Assembly (NCBI RefSeq): GCF_014873955.1
Contig: NZ_JADBED010000001.1
Location: 2,818,825-2,882,824, forward strand
Origin: Nesterenkonia lutea
Lineage (GTDB): Bacteria > Actinomycetota > Actinomycetes > Actinomycetales > Micrococcaceae
Direction of reading: 5' to 3'
DNA length: 64,000 nt
Shown here: in pieces, positions 17,610-26,386 of the stretch
Position numbering within the stretch: the first letter of the stretch is position 1
Layout: every line of letters begins with the position of its first letter
The notes under the pieces: model-generated
What the model was told of the DNA's origin: nothing
Database searches by the model: none
The model's input: only the letters and a program-made list of their open reading frames with translations
Translations under genes and position numbers: made by a program

Positions 17610-17625
17610 TGTGTTGCCGATCACA
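17610..17625. promoter_or_regulatory. Putative CRP/GlxR binding site upstream of acsA
   Basis: The 16-mer TGTGTTGCCGATCACA matches the CRP/GlxR consensus TGTGA-N6-TCACA at 9 of 10 defined positions. It lies in the acsA-nth divergent region, centred about 30 bp upstream of the acsA start codon. A CRP-family gene occurs at 5110-5787. CRP/GlxR control of acetate metabolism is known in other bacteria; here it is an inference from the motif. Confidence 0.5.
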
Positions 17626-17695
17626 ATACATCTTTTCCATGCATGGGTCTGAGGTCCAGATCACATTGGGCCAGGGGTCGGGGCACCTCCGTAGA

Positions 17696-18487
17696 ATGAC
17701 GGAGATGCCAGATCAGACACTGCTGGGGAAGAAGCGCCGCGTGCGCCGGATCAACCGTGTGCTGGGAGAGGTCTATCCCTATGCCGTCGCCGAGCTGGAC
17801 TTCACCAGCCCCTTCGAGCTGCTGGTCGCCACGGTGCTCTCCGCGCAGACCACCGATGTGCGGGTCAACTCCGTCACTGGTGAGCTCTTCGAGCGGTGGC
17901 CCGATGCTCACGCCCTGGCCGCGGCTCCGGAGGACGAGCTCGCCGAGCTCATCCGGCCCACCGGCTTCTACCGCGCCAAGACACGTTCGCTGCTGGGCCT
18001 GTCTGAGGCACTGGTCCGGGATCACGACGGCGAGGTGCCGAGTTCGCTGGCCGAGCTGGTCAGACTGCCCGGGGTGGGCCGGAAGACCGCCTTCGTGGTG
18101 CTCGGCGACGCCTTCGGCCAGCCCGGCCTGACCGTGGACACGCATTTCGGACGGCTCGCTCGGCGTCTGGGCATGACCACCGCGCAGGACCCGGTCAAGG
18201 TGGAGCAGGATGTCTCGGAGCTCTTCGAGCGTCGCGACTGGACCCAGCTCTCCCAGCGGCTGATCTTCCACGGCCGGCGCATCTGCCATGCCCGCAGGCC
18301 CGCCTGCGGGGCCTGTCCGATCGCCTCGCTCTGTCCCTCCTTCGGTGCCGGCGAGGTGGACCCCGAGGCAGCCGCCGCGCTGCTCCGATACGAGATGGCT
18401 CCCGGCCGCGAAGACCTGCTGGCGAAGATGCGCGCCGGCCACACCCGCCGGCAGCTGCGTGCAGAGGGGTACCCGCTCAGTGCGTGA
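17696..18487 (+). CDS. nth: Endonuclease III (bifunctional DNA glycosylase/AP lyase)
   Basis: 263 aa from ATG at 17696; ATG at 17705 and an in-frame ATG at 17639 are alternatives, the last lying in the promoter region. Nth removes oxidised pyrimidines and nicks the abasic site. The helix-hairpin-helix LPGVGRKTA carries catalytic Lys130, and VDTHF carries Asp148, the same 18-residue spacing as Lys120/Asp138 in E. coli. Four cysteines in a C-x6-C-x2-C-x5-C pattern ([17 protein letters not shown]) bind the 4Fe-4S cluster. It overlaps the following NUDIX gene by 8 bp. The nth-NUDIX pair also occurs near marP and crp in mycobacteria. Confidence 0.95.
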   Translation: MTEMPDQTLLGKKRRVRRINRVLGEVYPYAVAELDFTSPFELLVATVLSAQTTDVRVNSVTGELFERWPDAHALAAAPEDELAELIRPTGFYRAKTRSLLGLSEALVRDHDGEVPSSLAELVRLPGVGRKTAFVVLGDAFGQPGLTVDTHFGRLARRLGMTTAQDPVKVEQDVSELFERRDWTQLSQRLIFHGRRICHARRPACGACPIASLCPSFGAGEVDPEAAAALLRYEMAPGREDLLAKMRAGHTRRQLRAEGYPLSA

Positions 18488-19259
18488 CGCCGACCCGGCC
18501 CAGAAGGCGGGACTGCTGCCGGCAGAGCACCCCGATCTCTCGCTGGCCGGCTCCGCCGTCTCGACCCGCCTTCAGGCGTTGGTCCAGCAGGGCAGGGACT
18601 ACGCCGACGAGCACCCGGAGTCTTCGAGCCACGGGGGCTGGTGGAACCTGCGACCGAGCACCCGGGCGCCCGCCGAGACGCCGGCCGGCATGGAGAACGC
18701 CCGTCCGGCCGCAGTGCTGATGCTCTTCTGCGCTCCCACCCCCGGGGACGACGCCGCCCACCTGCTGCTCACCGAGCGATCCCCGGGGCTGAAGAAGCAC
18801 CCCGGTCAGATCGCCTTCCCCGGCGGGGCGCAGGAGGACTTCGACCTCGACCCCACCGCGGCCGCCCTGCGCGAGGCTCAGGAGGAGATCGGGCTGGACC
18901 CTGCGCGGGTGCGCGTGCTCGGGGCTCTGCCGCCGGCCCCGGTGCCGATCAGCGGGTTCATGGTCACCCCGGTGATCGGGGTGGCGGGGCAGCCCGGGAC
19001 GCTCACGCCCCAGACGGGGGAGGTGGAGCGTGTGCTTCCGGTCCGGCTGGAGCAGCTGATCCGCCCGGAGAACCGCTGCACCACGGTGCTGCACCGACCC
19101 GGCGCGGTGTTCCGCGCCCCGGCCTTCCTCGTGGAGGGAACGCTCATCTGGGGCTTCACCGGCATCCTGGTGGATCGCCTGCTCAACCGGCTGGGCTGGG
19201 AACAGCCCTGGGACGCAGCGGTGAACGTCGATCCGAGGGACCACCTGCCTGGTCTCTGA
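18480..19259 (+). CDS. NUDIX hydrolase, CoA pyrophosphatase type (NudL/Rv3672c-like)
   Basis: 259 aa from GTG at 18480, overlapping the nth stop; an internal ATG at 18690 would cut a conserved region and is less likely. The protein has the combined CoA-hydrolase and NUDIX signature: [20 protein letters not shown] followed by [11 protein letters not shown] and [11 protein letters not shown]. These enzymes cleave CoA and its derivatives to 4'-phosphopantetheine and 3',5'-ADP; specificity is inferred from the motif. A ~60-residue N-terminal extension precedes the catalytic domain. Translation is probably coupled to nth. Confidence 0.85.
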   Translation: MRDADPAQKAGLLPAEHPDLSLAGSAVSTRLQALVQQGRDYADEHPESSSHGGWWNLRPSTRAPAETPAGMENARPAAVLMLFCAPTPGDDAAHLLLTERSPGLKKHPGQIAFPGGAQEDFDLDPTAAALREAQEEIGLDPARVRVLGALPPAPVPISGFMVTPVIGVAGQPGTLTPQTGEVERVLPVRLEQLIRPENRCTTVLHRPGAVFRAPAFLVEGTLIWGFTGILVDRLLNRLGWEQPWDAAVNVDPRDHLPGL

Positions 19260-19334
19260 ACGGCCTGCTCCGCCGGCCTGATCGGGCGGGACGACGTGGT
19301 TTCGGCAGGCTCCTCGGCCGGTCGGGTCTCACAC

Positions 19335-19390
19335 AGCGGGCCTCACCCACCGCGCCTCACAAAGCGGGCCTCACCCACCGGGCTTCACAT
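19335..19390. repeat. Tandem repeat, 28-bp unit (about 2 copies) at the 3' end of the PIG-L gene
   Basis: AGCGGGCCTCACCCACCG occurs at 19335-19352 and again at 19363-19380. The full 28-base units agree at 25 positions. The second unit runs into the stop codon of the PIG-L gene on the minus strand. The rest of this short gap between convergent genes (19260-19334) shows no recognisable feature. Confidence 0.8.
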
Positions 19391-20119
19391 CGCGTGCACT
19401 GCCACTCCGAGCGCGTGGTCGACCCCATCGAGGCCCTCCGCCTGGCGAGCCGCCATGGATTCGAGCATCTGGCGCGTCTTGTCCGCGCCGCCCAGTTCGG
19501 CGAAATATTGGTCGTGGGCCTCGAGCGAGTCCAGGCCCCGCTGCAGCGGCTCGCCGCTGATGTCGACCAGATGCGTGGGTGTCGTGCCGAAGATCAGGAG
19601 TTCTCGGACGCCCCAGGGTTCCAGCTGCTCCTGTTCCAGCAGCTCTCTGAAGACCCAGGGGTTATCGGCGTCGCGCACCGCGTCCAGGGCGGCGATCCCG
19701 GCGGCGCGGTGATCCGCGTGGTTCAGTCCCCACCCGACCTCGAGCTCCCAGGTCTGGGTCAGCACCATGTCAGGGCGCAGCTGTCGAATCCGCCGCGCGA
19801 TCTGGCGCCGAGCGTCGAGGGAAGCCTCGAGCATGCCGTCGGGGAGATCGAGGATGACCAGGTCCTCGACGCCGACCAGTTCACAGGCCCGGCGCTGCTC
19901 CTCAGCTCGGATCTCCGCGGCGTCCACCGGGTCCTGGCCGCGCATGCCTGCTTCGCCGGCGGTGAGCAGCAGGTAGGAGACCTCTGCGCCCTGGGCGGTC
20001 CAGCGGGCGACGGCGGCCGAGCCTCCGTACTCCATGTCGTCGGGGTGAGCGACCACGCACAGCACCCGGCGCAGCTGCGTGTCCTCGTAGAACGGAAGGG
20101 ACTGAGTCTCGTGGCGCAT
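19385..20119 (-). CDS. PIG-L/LmbE family N-acetylglucosaminyl-type deacetylase
   Basis: 244 aa. The zinc-binding motifs of the family are visible: VVAHPDDMEYGG near 23-34 (His, Asp, Asp) and NHADHRAAG near 135 (third ligand). Family members deacetylate sugars, including the mycothiol enzymes MshB and Mca and the bacillithiol enzyme BshB, so a role in thiol or glycan metabolism is possible. The sequence alone does not identify the substrate. No signal peptide, so probably cytoplasmic. It is divergent from the Tad gene cluster and its 3' end carries the tandem repeat described separately. Confidence 0.85.
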   Translation of the reverse strand: MRHETQSLPFYEDTQLRRVLCVVAHPDDMEYGGSAAVARWTAQGAEVSYLLLTAGEAGMRGQDPVDAAEIRAEEQRRACELVGVEDLVILDLPDGMLEASLDARRQIARRIRQLRPDMVLTQTWELEVGWGLNHADHRAAGIAALDAVRDADNPWVFRELLEQEQLEPWGVRELLIFGTTPTHLVDISGEPLQRGLDSLEAHDQYFAELGGADKTRQMLESMAARQAEGLDGVDHALGVAVHAM

Positions 20120-20235
20120 GGTTTCAGTCTAGGCAGTTTTCCCCACGCATCGCAGGGATCGGACAGACCGGGCAGTCCTCCACCACCGGCCGGACCGAGC
20201 CGCCGGAGACTCGGTCCGCGGGCAGGCTGAGCCCT

Positions 20236-21318
20236 ATGGACTCCGAGGCTCGGCTGCTGCTGATCACCACTGACCTTCAGCTGCGCGACGACGTCGCCCT
20301 CATCGCGGCGACGGCGGGGGCCGCCCTTGACGTCCGGTCCTCCTGGCGGGGCATCGATGCACAGGACTGGACGGTGCTGATGTGTGGACAGGACAGCCCG
20401 CCGACGCACCACCGACGAACGCGGCGCACCCTGCTCCTGGGTCGCACCGACGGGGACCCGGCCCAGGAGCAGCAGCTGTGGAGACTCGCGGCGGGGCAGT
20501 CGGGACTGCAGCCGGTTCCGCTGCCGGCGGCGGAGACCTGGCTGGCCCAGGAGCTCGGCGAAGCAGTGCTCGATCGCAGCCCCGGACGGGTGGTGGCGGT
20601 GCTCGGCGCGCTGGGCGGAGCGGGTGCGAGCACCGTCTCGTATCTGGCGGCCGCCGAACTGGCCGTCCGCGGAGCGTCCGTGGTCCTGCTCGATGCCGAT
20701 CCCGCCCCGGGAGCTGGCATCGCCGCCCTGGGCACCGGGCCCGGGAACGGGGTCGGGAACGGGGTCGACGGCGCCGCGGCGGTCGGGTGGGAGGAGCTCG
20801 GCGCGCTGGACGGCGAGATCTCCGCCGCCCAGCTCGGAGCGGCGCTTCCGGTCACCGAGGGGATCCACCTGGTCACCGGGGCCCCCGGCCGGGACGTTCG
20901 CCGTCGAATGCTGGAGCCGGTCGCCTGCTCGGCGCGGCGTGCGTTCGACTGGGTGATCGTCGATGCCGCGCGGGAGCCCGAAACGGTGCAGACTCTCCGG
21001 CATCATCTCGATCAGCTGCTCGTGGTCGCGCCCTGCAGCGCGCGCGGGGCGAAGGCCGCCCGACAGGTGAAGCACCTCTGCGCGGAGCTGCCGCTCGGCC
21101 TGGTCGCCAACGGTCTGAGCCAGATCGGGTGGAGCCCGCCGGAGGTGTCCGACGCCGCGGAGGTCCCACTGGCCGGAGACATCCCAGAACAGCGCTGGCT
21201 GCGCCGAGAATCGGAGCTCAGCGGGGCCTATGAGCTTCTGCGCTCTCGGCGGGGGGCCGCGATCATCGGCGCCCTGTTGGAGACTCTCGACGTGGCATCG
21301 CCGGTTTCTCGTGCGTGA
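20236..21318 (+). CDS. TadZ/CpaE-like (Ssd) ATPase-fold pilus localisation protein
   Basis: 360 aa. The N-terminal ~110 residues look like a degenerate receiver-like domain. From ~118 a MinD/ParA fold begins with GALGGAGASTVSYLAAAELA, a P-loop in which the signature lysine is replaced by alanine, as in the mycobacterial septum-site protein Ssd (Rv3660c). VVLLDADPAPGAG and FDWVIVDAA correspond to the other nucleotide-site strands. In Tad systems this protein places the apparatus in the cell. First gene of a tightly packed operon; its last codons overlap tadA by 8 bp. Activity as an ATPase is doubtful given the altered P-loop. Confidence 0.8.
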   Translation: MDSEARLLLITTDLQLRDDVALIAATAGAALDVRSSWRGIDAQDWTVLMCGQDSPPTHHRRTRRTLLLGRTDGDPAQEQQLWRLAAGQSGLQPVPLPAAETWLAQELGEAVLDRSPGRVVAVLGALGGAGASTVSYLAAAELAVRGASVVLLDADPAPGAGIAALGTGPGNGVGNGVDGAAAVGWEELGALDGEISAAQLGAALPVTEGIHLVTGAPGRDVRRRMLEPVACSARRAFDWVIVDAAREPETVQTLRHHLDQLLVVAPCSARGAKAARQVKHLCAELPLGLVANGLSQIGWSPPEVSDAAEVPLAGDIPEQRWLRRESELSGAYELLRSRRGAAIIGALLETLDVASPVSRA

Positions 21319-22462
21319 TCGACGTCTGGAGGAGCTGCGCGAGGAGCTGACCTCCTCCGCCGAACCGGTGACCGCGGCCCGGATCGCAGAAGCCGTCCGC
21401 GCCTCGGGGCTGGCGCTCGGCGCGGAGACCACGGCGGGCCTGATCCGCTCGCTCCGCGACGAGCTGGTGGGGCTCGGGCCGCTGCAGCCGCTGGTGGATC
21501 AGCCCGGTGTCACCGATGTGCTCATCGACGGGCACCGCCAGGTCTGGACAGATGGAGCGTCGGGCCTGCAGCCCACCGAGGTGCGCTTCTCCTCGGAGCA
21601 GCAGGTCCGCGGGCTCGCCAGGCGGCTGATCGCCCTGTCCGGTGGGCGGCTGGACGAGGGCCAGCCCTGCGCGGACGGGCGCATCGGTGACTGTCGCATC
21701 CATGCAGTCATCCCGCCGGTGGCAGTGGAGGGCACCATGATCTCCGTGCGTGTCTCGCGCGGCACCTCGGGCACGCTGGAGCAGCTCGCGCGGCAGTGGT
21801 CCGCGCCCGATATCTGGGTTCCGGTCATCCGCGCGATGGTCGACGCCCGGGTCAACGCGCTGATCTCCGGTGCCACGGGGTCCGGGAAGACGAGCCTGCT
21901 CGCGTCCATGCTCGGGCAGTGCCCGGCGCAGGAACGCATCATCATCGTCGAGGACACCACCGAACTTCAGCCTGATCATCCCCACGTGCTCCACCTCCAG
22001 CAGCGGCGGGGAAATGTGGAGGGCGCCGGGCAGCTGGGCATGGGTCAGCTGGTCCGCGAGACGCTGCGCATGCGGCCCGACCGACTGATCGTCGGGGAGT
22101 GCCGCGGCAGCGAGCTTCGCGACTTCCTGACGGCGATGAACACCGGACACCGCGGCGCCATCGGGACCATTCATGCGAACTCTCCGGAATCCGTGCCCGC
22201 TCGACTGGTCGCCATGGGCGCCCTGGCAGACCTCTCGCCAGGATCTGTGGCGCTGCAGGCCAGCGCCGCTCTGGATGCCGTCATCCACGTGCAGCGGCGG
22301 GCCGGGCGGCGCATGCCGGTGGCTGTCTCCCTGGTGGAGTACCGCGAACATGCCCTGAAGATGACCCCGGCGCTCCTCGCCTCCGGCGGGCCCGACGCGG
22401 ACCTCAGGACCGAGACGGGGTCTGGGTGGGCCGGACTGACAGAACTGATCGGTCTGTCATGA
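21311..22462 (+). CDS. tadA: TadA/CpaF-type secretion ATPase of the Tad/Flp pilus
   Basis: 383 aa from GTG at 21311, which sits within the end of the preceding gene; the longer in-frame ATG start lies antisense to conserved sequence. TadA powers assembly of Flp/Tad pili as a cytoplasmic hexamer. Walker A ISGATGSGKTSLLA lies near 190-203, the acidic Walker-B-like IIIVEDTTELQ follows, and the His box GHRGAIGTIHANSPES lies near 280-295. It shares a four-base ATGA overlap with tadB. Equivalent to Rv3659c in mycobacteria. Confidence 0.92.
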   Translation: MRDRRLEELREELTSSAEPVTAARIAEAVRASGLALGAETTAGLIRSLRDELVGLGPLQPLVDQPGVTDVLIDGHRQVWTDGASGLQPTEVRFSSEQQVRGLARRLIALSGGRLDEGQPCADGRIGDCRIHAVIPPVAVEGTMISVRVSRGTSGTLEQLARQWSAPDIWVPVIRAMVDARVNALISGATGSGKTSLLASMLGQCPAQERIIIVEDTTELQPDHPHVLHLQQRRGNVEGAGQLGMGQLVRETLRMRPDRLIVGECRGSELRDFLTAMNTGHRGAIGTIHANSPESVPARLVAMGALADLSPGSVALQASAALDAVIHVQRRAGRRMPVAVSLVEYREHALKMTPALLASGGPDADLRTETGSGWAGLTELIGLS

Positions 22463-23253
22463 GCGAGTCTGGTGTGCTTCTCCTTCCCGTCTCGGCCGGG
22501 GCCTGTCTCGCCGCCCTGGTGCTCATCATCCTGCGCCCTCTCGGAGACCCGCTCGGACACCCGTCCCGAGGTCTGTCCCCGGAGCATTCTTCCCGGCTCT
22601 CCAGGTCATGGTGGAGGGCGTGCTGGAAGCGCTGGAGATCGCGCGGGCAGGGGTCGGCGGCGGCTGAGTCTCTGCGTGGGGATGTGAGCCGTCTGCTGCG
22701 GCAGTATGCCGCGCTGCTGCAGTCCGGTCGCTCGCAGCCGCAGGCCTGGGCCGACCTGTGTTCTCACTGGCGCTCGCGGGACCCCGACCATCCGCTGAGC
22801 AGGGTCTGCGAACAGGCCTCGGCCGCCGAGCAAGCGGGTCTCGGCGCGGTCGTGGGTCTGCGGCGCAGTCTGCAGGCATCTTCCTTCGCCACCGCCGAAG
22901 CCGAGGTTCTGCGGGAGGTGCTGGTGCGCCTGATCGGCATCCATGCGTTGTCGCAGACCACGGGAGCACCGCTGTCCGGCCTGTGCCGGAAGGCCGCCGG
23001 GTCCCTGGAGGAAGCAGCGGCCCTGCATGCCGCGATCCGAACTGCGGCCGCCGGACCACGTCTCACCCAGTTCCTCCTCACCTTCCTGCCGGTGGGTGGA
23101 CTCGGAATGGGAGTGCTCATGGGTGCGGGCCCGCTCACCGTGCTCTTCGGCACTGCGCTGGGGTGGGGGTCGCTCGCTTCAGGACTGACCATGCTGAGCC
23201 TGGGCCGGTTCTGGAGCGCACGACTCATCCGCTCGGTGAGTCGAGATGTCTGA
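22459..23253 (+). CDS. tadB: TadB-like type II/IV secretion system inner-membrane protein
   Basis: 264 aa. The first ATG of the gene overlaps the tadA stop. One hydrophobic segment at ~8-25, a soluble T2SSF-type helical domain with LLRQYAALLQSGRSQPQAW, and paired C-terminal membrane segments (~195-245). This is the platform protein of Tad pili, moved by TadA. The protein is shorter than proteobacterial TadB, as is normal in Actinobacteria. Overlaps the next gene by 8 bp. Confidence 0.82.
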   Translation: MSESGVLLLPVSAGACLAALVLIILRPLGDPLGHPSRGLSPEHSSRLSRSWWRACWKRWRSRGQGSAAAESLRGDVSRLLRQYAALLQSGRSQPQAWADLCSHWRSRDPDHPLSRVCEQASAAEQAGLGAVVGLRRSLQASSFATAEAEVLREVLVRLIGIHALSQTTGAPLSGLCRKAAGSLEEAAALHAAIRTAAAGPRLTQFLLTFLPVGGLGMGVLMGAGPLTVLFGTALGWGSLASGLTMLSLGRFWSARLIRSVSRDV

Positions 23254-23884
23254 CCAGCAGTTGCTGCCTGTCATGGTCTGCGCGCTGCTGCTCACGCTCT
23301 CGGCAGTCCTGCTTCTTCCGCGTGGCCCCGGCGGCGCAGGACGCCGCGGCTCCCGCGGGGACCGTCGGCGCCGGACCGGGCAGGGTGTCCGGGGCGAGCC
23401 CCTTCCACGGCTGCGACACGTCCTGCGGCTGAACCCCGGCGGTGGCGGCGATGCATCCTCGGGCCTGGATGCCGCCACGCTGCTGGATCTCACCGCGGCC
23501 ATGCTGCTCGCGGGGGTGGGGATCGAGGCCTGCGTGCATCGTCTTGCCCAGGATGTCCCCGGAGTCGAGCGGCTTGCCCGGGTGCACCGTGGACTCGTCG
23601 CCGGGCAGCGGTGGGAGGACGCGTGGCGGTGCGTGGCGGACGTTCCTGAGCTCAGAGCCTTCGGCGAGGAGCTCGCCTTCGCCCATGCCACCGGGTCCCC
23701 GAGCGTGGAGCTTCTGGAGCTCACCGCGGCTCAGGCGCGGGTGCGGCGTCGTCAGCGGGTGGACGAACAGGCTGCCCGGCTAGGGGTGCAGATGGTGCTG
23801 CCACTGGGTCTGTGCTTCCTTCCGGCCTTCATCCTGCTCGGAGTGGCGCCGGTGGTGCTGGGCCTGGTCCAGGAACTGGCGTAG
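23246..23884 (+). CDS. tadC: TadC-like type II/IV secretion system inner-membrane protein
   Basis: 212 aa with an N-terminal membrane segment (~8-25), a basic cytoplasmic stretch, a T2SSF-type domain beginning LDLTAAMLLAGVGIEACVH and a C-terminal hydrophobic segment (~180-207). The partner platform protein of TadB. This ends the first half of the Tad locus: the pilin genes that normally follow are instead at 32925-33959 on the other strand. A small thiamine-binding-protein gene follows after 10 bp. Confidence 0.82.
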   Translation: MSDQQLLPVMVCALLLTLSAVLLLPRGPGGAGRRGSRGDRRRRTGQGVRGEPLPRLRHVLRLNPGGGGDASSGLDAATLLDLTAAMLLAGVGIEACVHRLAQDVPGVERLARVHRGLVAGQRWEDAWRCVADVPELRAFGEELAFAHATGSPSVELLELTAAQARVRRRQRVDEQAARLGVQMVLPLGLCFLPAFILLGVAPVVLGLVQELA

Positions 23885-23894
23885 CCTGAGCCTC

Positions 23895-24227
23895 ATGTTG
23901 GCCGCCTTCTCTGTCGCTCCTGTCACTGCAGACACCCCTGAGGGTTCACTCAGCGCCGCCGTCGCCGAGGCGGTGCGGATCGTTCGAGCCTCCGGTCTGC
24001 CGCATGAGACCACGTCAATGTTCACCACCATCGAGGGTGAATGGGATGAGGTGTTCGAGGTCATCCGCCGAGCCACGGAAGCGGTCTCTGCCGTCAGTCC
24101 GCGGGTGAGTCTGGTGATCAAGGCAGACGTGCGCCCGGGATTCACCGGTCAGCTGGCGGAGAAGGTCACCAGGATCGAGCAGCGGCTCAGCGGAGACGCA
24201 GACGTTCCAGCTCCTCGCGCAGGTTGA
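23895..24227 (+). CDS. Thiamine-binding (MTH1187/YkoF, DUF77) family protein
   Basis: 110 aa, family-typical. The opening MLAAFSVAPV, central GLPHETTSMFTTIEGEWDEVF and later VSLVIKADVRPGF match the MTH1187-type ferredoxin-like fold, members of which bind thiamine or related small molecules. No TPP riboswitch was found nearby and no thiamine genes are adjacent, so the role is open. Its last 41 bp overlap the 3' end of the convergent HD-domain gene. Confidence 0.82.
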   Translation: MLAAFSVAPVTADTPEGSLSAAVAEAVRIVRASGLPHETTSMFTTIEGEWDEVFEVIRRATEAVSAVSPRVSLVIKADVRPGFTGQLAEKVTRIEQRLSGDADVPAPRAG

Positions 24228-25143
24228 GCCGAGCCTGCTGCTCCCAGCGCTGTCTGCCGGTGACCGTGCGGAACAGCGTCGGCTGATCCAGCAGCCGCAG
24301 AAGCACCTGGCTCCTGCCCCGGTGGAAGTCAGCATCCGTGACCTGGGCGAAGTCGCGCCGCACCGCATCGGCGTACCGCGCATAGTCCGTCGGAGTCTGG
24401 CCCAGCACGGCCAGATCGCTGTCTACCAGGACCGCACCGTTGCCATCCTCCGGCACTGGATCATGACCGGTGGTCAGCCGCACAAGCCGCGCCGTCTCCT
24501 GGATGGATGAGACAGCCAGCACAGGCTCCAGCCTGACCTCGGCCAGCCTCGCCGAAGCCTCCTCGTCCTCTCCCGCCGCGCCGGAGTACACGGCATCGTG
24601 GAACCAGGCCGCCAGCGCCACGACACGGCGCTGGTCCGGGGCCAGCTCACCCGCGCGGTCCAGGAACGCCACGTGACGCAGGACAGCGGCGAGGTGCGTC
24701 AGCGAATGGTAGTGCCGGTGCGGTTCGGACCATCGATCGAGGAGCTCCTCCCCGAGCTGCGCCCATGCCTGCCCAGACGCAGAAGCGGAGCGGGATGCGC
24801 CTGCGCCGTCGTCCGCAGGGTCGAGCCACTGGAGGCCCAGTCGTGTCCAGGCTCGGGCCAGCGTGCCCCGCAGCTTCTCGGGACGCTGCGCGGCGGGAAT
24901 CCGCAGACCACAGCCCAGCAGGATCCGGGTCAGCTCGCGGCCCGAGACCGGTGCCGCACCCAGGGCGAGCAGATCCGCGTATCGGTGGGCCGGCACGTCA
25001 TAGTGGTCCTGGTCGAAGGCTCGGATGCTGATGCCTGCGGAATCCGCGATGGCATGCAGCTCCTGCAGGGAGGTGTCCGAGATCAGATGGGAGAAGACCG
25101 TCCCGTGTGCCGGCCAGTTCGGCGGGTCGATGAAGACCGTCAT
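24187..25143 (-). CDS. DUF4031 - HD-domain fusion, predicted metal-dependent phosphohydrolase
   Basis: 318 aa from ATG at 25141-25143 (MTVFIDPPNWPAHGT); AGGAGG lies ~12 bases upstream, and a start 18 codons earlier is less likely. Residues 1 to ~85 are a DUF4031 domain (DPPNWPAHGTVFSHLIS, DQDHYDVPAHRY). Residues ~150-318 are an HD-superfamily domain with HYHSLTHL near 158-165 and the WFHDAVY metal motif near 192-198. The fusion suggests that DUF4031 targets or feeds the hydrolase; the substrate is unknown. Its end overlaps the convergent thiamine-binding gene by 41 bp. Confidence 0.8.
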   Translation of the reverse strand: MTVFIDPPNWPAHGTVFSHLISDTSLQELHAIADSAGISIRAFDQDHYDVPAHRYADLLALGAAPVSGRELTRILLGCGLRIPAAQRPEKLRGTLARAWTRLGLQWLDPADDGAGASRSASASGQAWAQLGEELLDRWSEPHRHYHSLTHLAAVLRHVAFLDRAGELAPDQRRVVALAAWFHDAVYSGAAGEDEEASARLAEVRLEPVLAVSSIQETARLVRLTTGHDPVPEDGNGAVLVDSDLAVLGQTPTDYARYADAVRRDFAQVTDADFHRGRSQVLLRLLDQPTLFRTVTGRQRWEQQARLNLREELERLRLR

Positions 25144-25256
25144 CTGCAGCCTGCTCCTCCTGGCGAGAGTCGCCTCGTTCCGTCTCGTGGAAATCACGAA
25201 ACACCCTGCTCATCCGTGTGAGTCAGTCTAGGGACGGGGCCCACCGAGCCCCTAAA

Positions 25257-25270
25257 GTGGCGATCACCAC
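25257..25270. promoter_or_regulatory. Imperfect palindrome upstream of the TRAP transporter operon
   Basis: GTGGCGATCACCAC is palindromic at 12 of 14 positions and is flanked by two copies of TAAAGTG 20 bp apart (25253 and 25273). It lies ~105 bp upstream of the TRAP receptor start in a 232-bp gap between divergent genes. No other feature was seen in that gap. A regulator site is plausible but unproven. Confidence 0.3.
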
Positions 25271-25375
25271 GGTAAAGTGTCTGACTACACATTGCACCGT
25301 GTACAGACGACAACGCTTACTCAACAGAACCCATGCTCAACGCACCTTGAAATCACTCGACTGAGGAGAAGACTC

Positions 25376-26386
25376 ATGAAAATGCGTCGCACTGCTATTG
25401 CAGCCACTGCTGCTGCCGCCCTGGCCCTGTCCGCCTGTGGCGGCGGCGGCGAGGAAGAGGGGGGTGACGAAGATGTCCAGACCGGGGATGAGGACAGCTT
25501 CACCACCGACCTGACCTTCGGCACCGGCGGCACCGCCGGCACCTATTTCCCGCTGGGTGATGAGCTGGCGGCCATCTACGAGGACAACATCGAGGACGTC
25601 AACGTCACCGCCATCGAGACCGGCGGCTCCGCAGACAACCTGGGTGGGATCTTCCAGGAGGAGATGCAGCTCGGCCTGACCCAGAACGACACCGCTGCCA
25701 GCGGCGTCGCCGGGGAGATCGAGGATCTCGAGGGCCAGGAGCTGGACAACTTCGGCTGGATCTCGAACCTCTATCCAGAGGCCGCGCACATCATCGTTCG
25801 CGAAGATTCCGGCATCGAGTCCATCGAGGACCTCGAGGGCCAGACCATCGCCGTGGGCGATGTCGGTTCGGGAACCCGCGCCATCTCTGACGCGATCCTT
25901 GCCGCGCACGGCATCGAGGAAGGTGACTACACCGCGGAGATCGCTGACTTCGGCTCCTCCACGGACATGCTCGCCGACAGCCAGATCGATGCCTCCATCT
26001 TCGTGGTGGGCACCCCGGTGGCAGGCCTGACCCAGCTGGCGGCCTCCACTGATGTCACCCTGCTCGGGATCGAAGATGACATGACCGAGACCATCTCCGG
26101 TGAATCCGGCGCCGAGTCGTATGACATCTCCGCAGATGCCTACGAGTTCCTCGATGAGGATGTCACCACGGTCTCCGTCTTCGCCGCCCTGGTGGCCTCC
26201 ACCACCCAGGTCAGCGAGGATCTCGCCTACGAGATCACCGCAGCCACCTTCGAGAACGCCGGCGACATCACGCTCGAGGTCGGCGAGAACATCACAGAGG
26301 AGAACGCCCTCACCGGAGTCGGCGACATCCCGCTGCACCCCGGCGCTGAGCGCTACTTCGAAGAGCAGGGCATTGACCTGCCGTGA
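25376..26386 (+). CDS. TAXI-family TRAP transporter solute-binding lipoprotein
   Basis: 336 aa from ATG at 25376, with GGAG 8 bases upstream. Signal peptide with lipobox LSAC, so Cys21 is the predicted lipidated residue. The mature protein has the TAXI receptor opening DLTFGTGGTAGTYFPLGDELA and TAIETGGSADNLGG, and is very acidic, suggesting adaptation to salt or a secreted setting. TAXI receptors deliver organic acids or amino-acid-like ligands (glutamate in characterised cases) to a fused TRAP permease. The stop overlaps the permease start as GTGA. Confidence 0.92.
   Translation: MKMRRTAIAATAAAALALSACGGGGEEEGGDEDVQTGDEDSFTTDLTFGTGGTAGTYFPLGDELAAIYEDNIEDVNVTAIETGGSADNLGGIFQEEMQLGLTQNDTAASGVAGEIEDLEGQELDNFGWISNLYPEAAHIIVREDSGIESIEDLEGQTIAVGDVGSGTRAISDAILAAHGIEEGDYTAEIADFGSSTDMLADSQIDASIFVVGTPVAGLTQLAASTDVTLLGIEDDMTETISGESGAESYDISADAYEFLDEDVTTVSVFAALVASTTQVSEDLAYEITAATFENAGDITLEVGENITEENALTGVGDIPLHPGAERYFEEQGIDLP

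Noticed and set aside
17641..17670. Second CRP-like site (TGAGG-N6-TCACA) between acs and nth
   Set aside because: Only one half-site is good (3 of 5 bases in the other); too weak to annotate.
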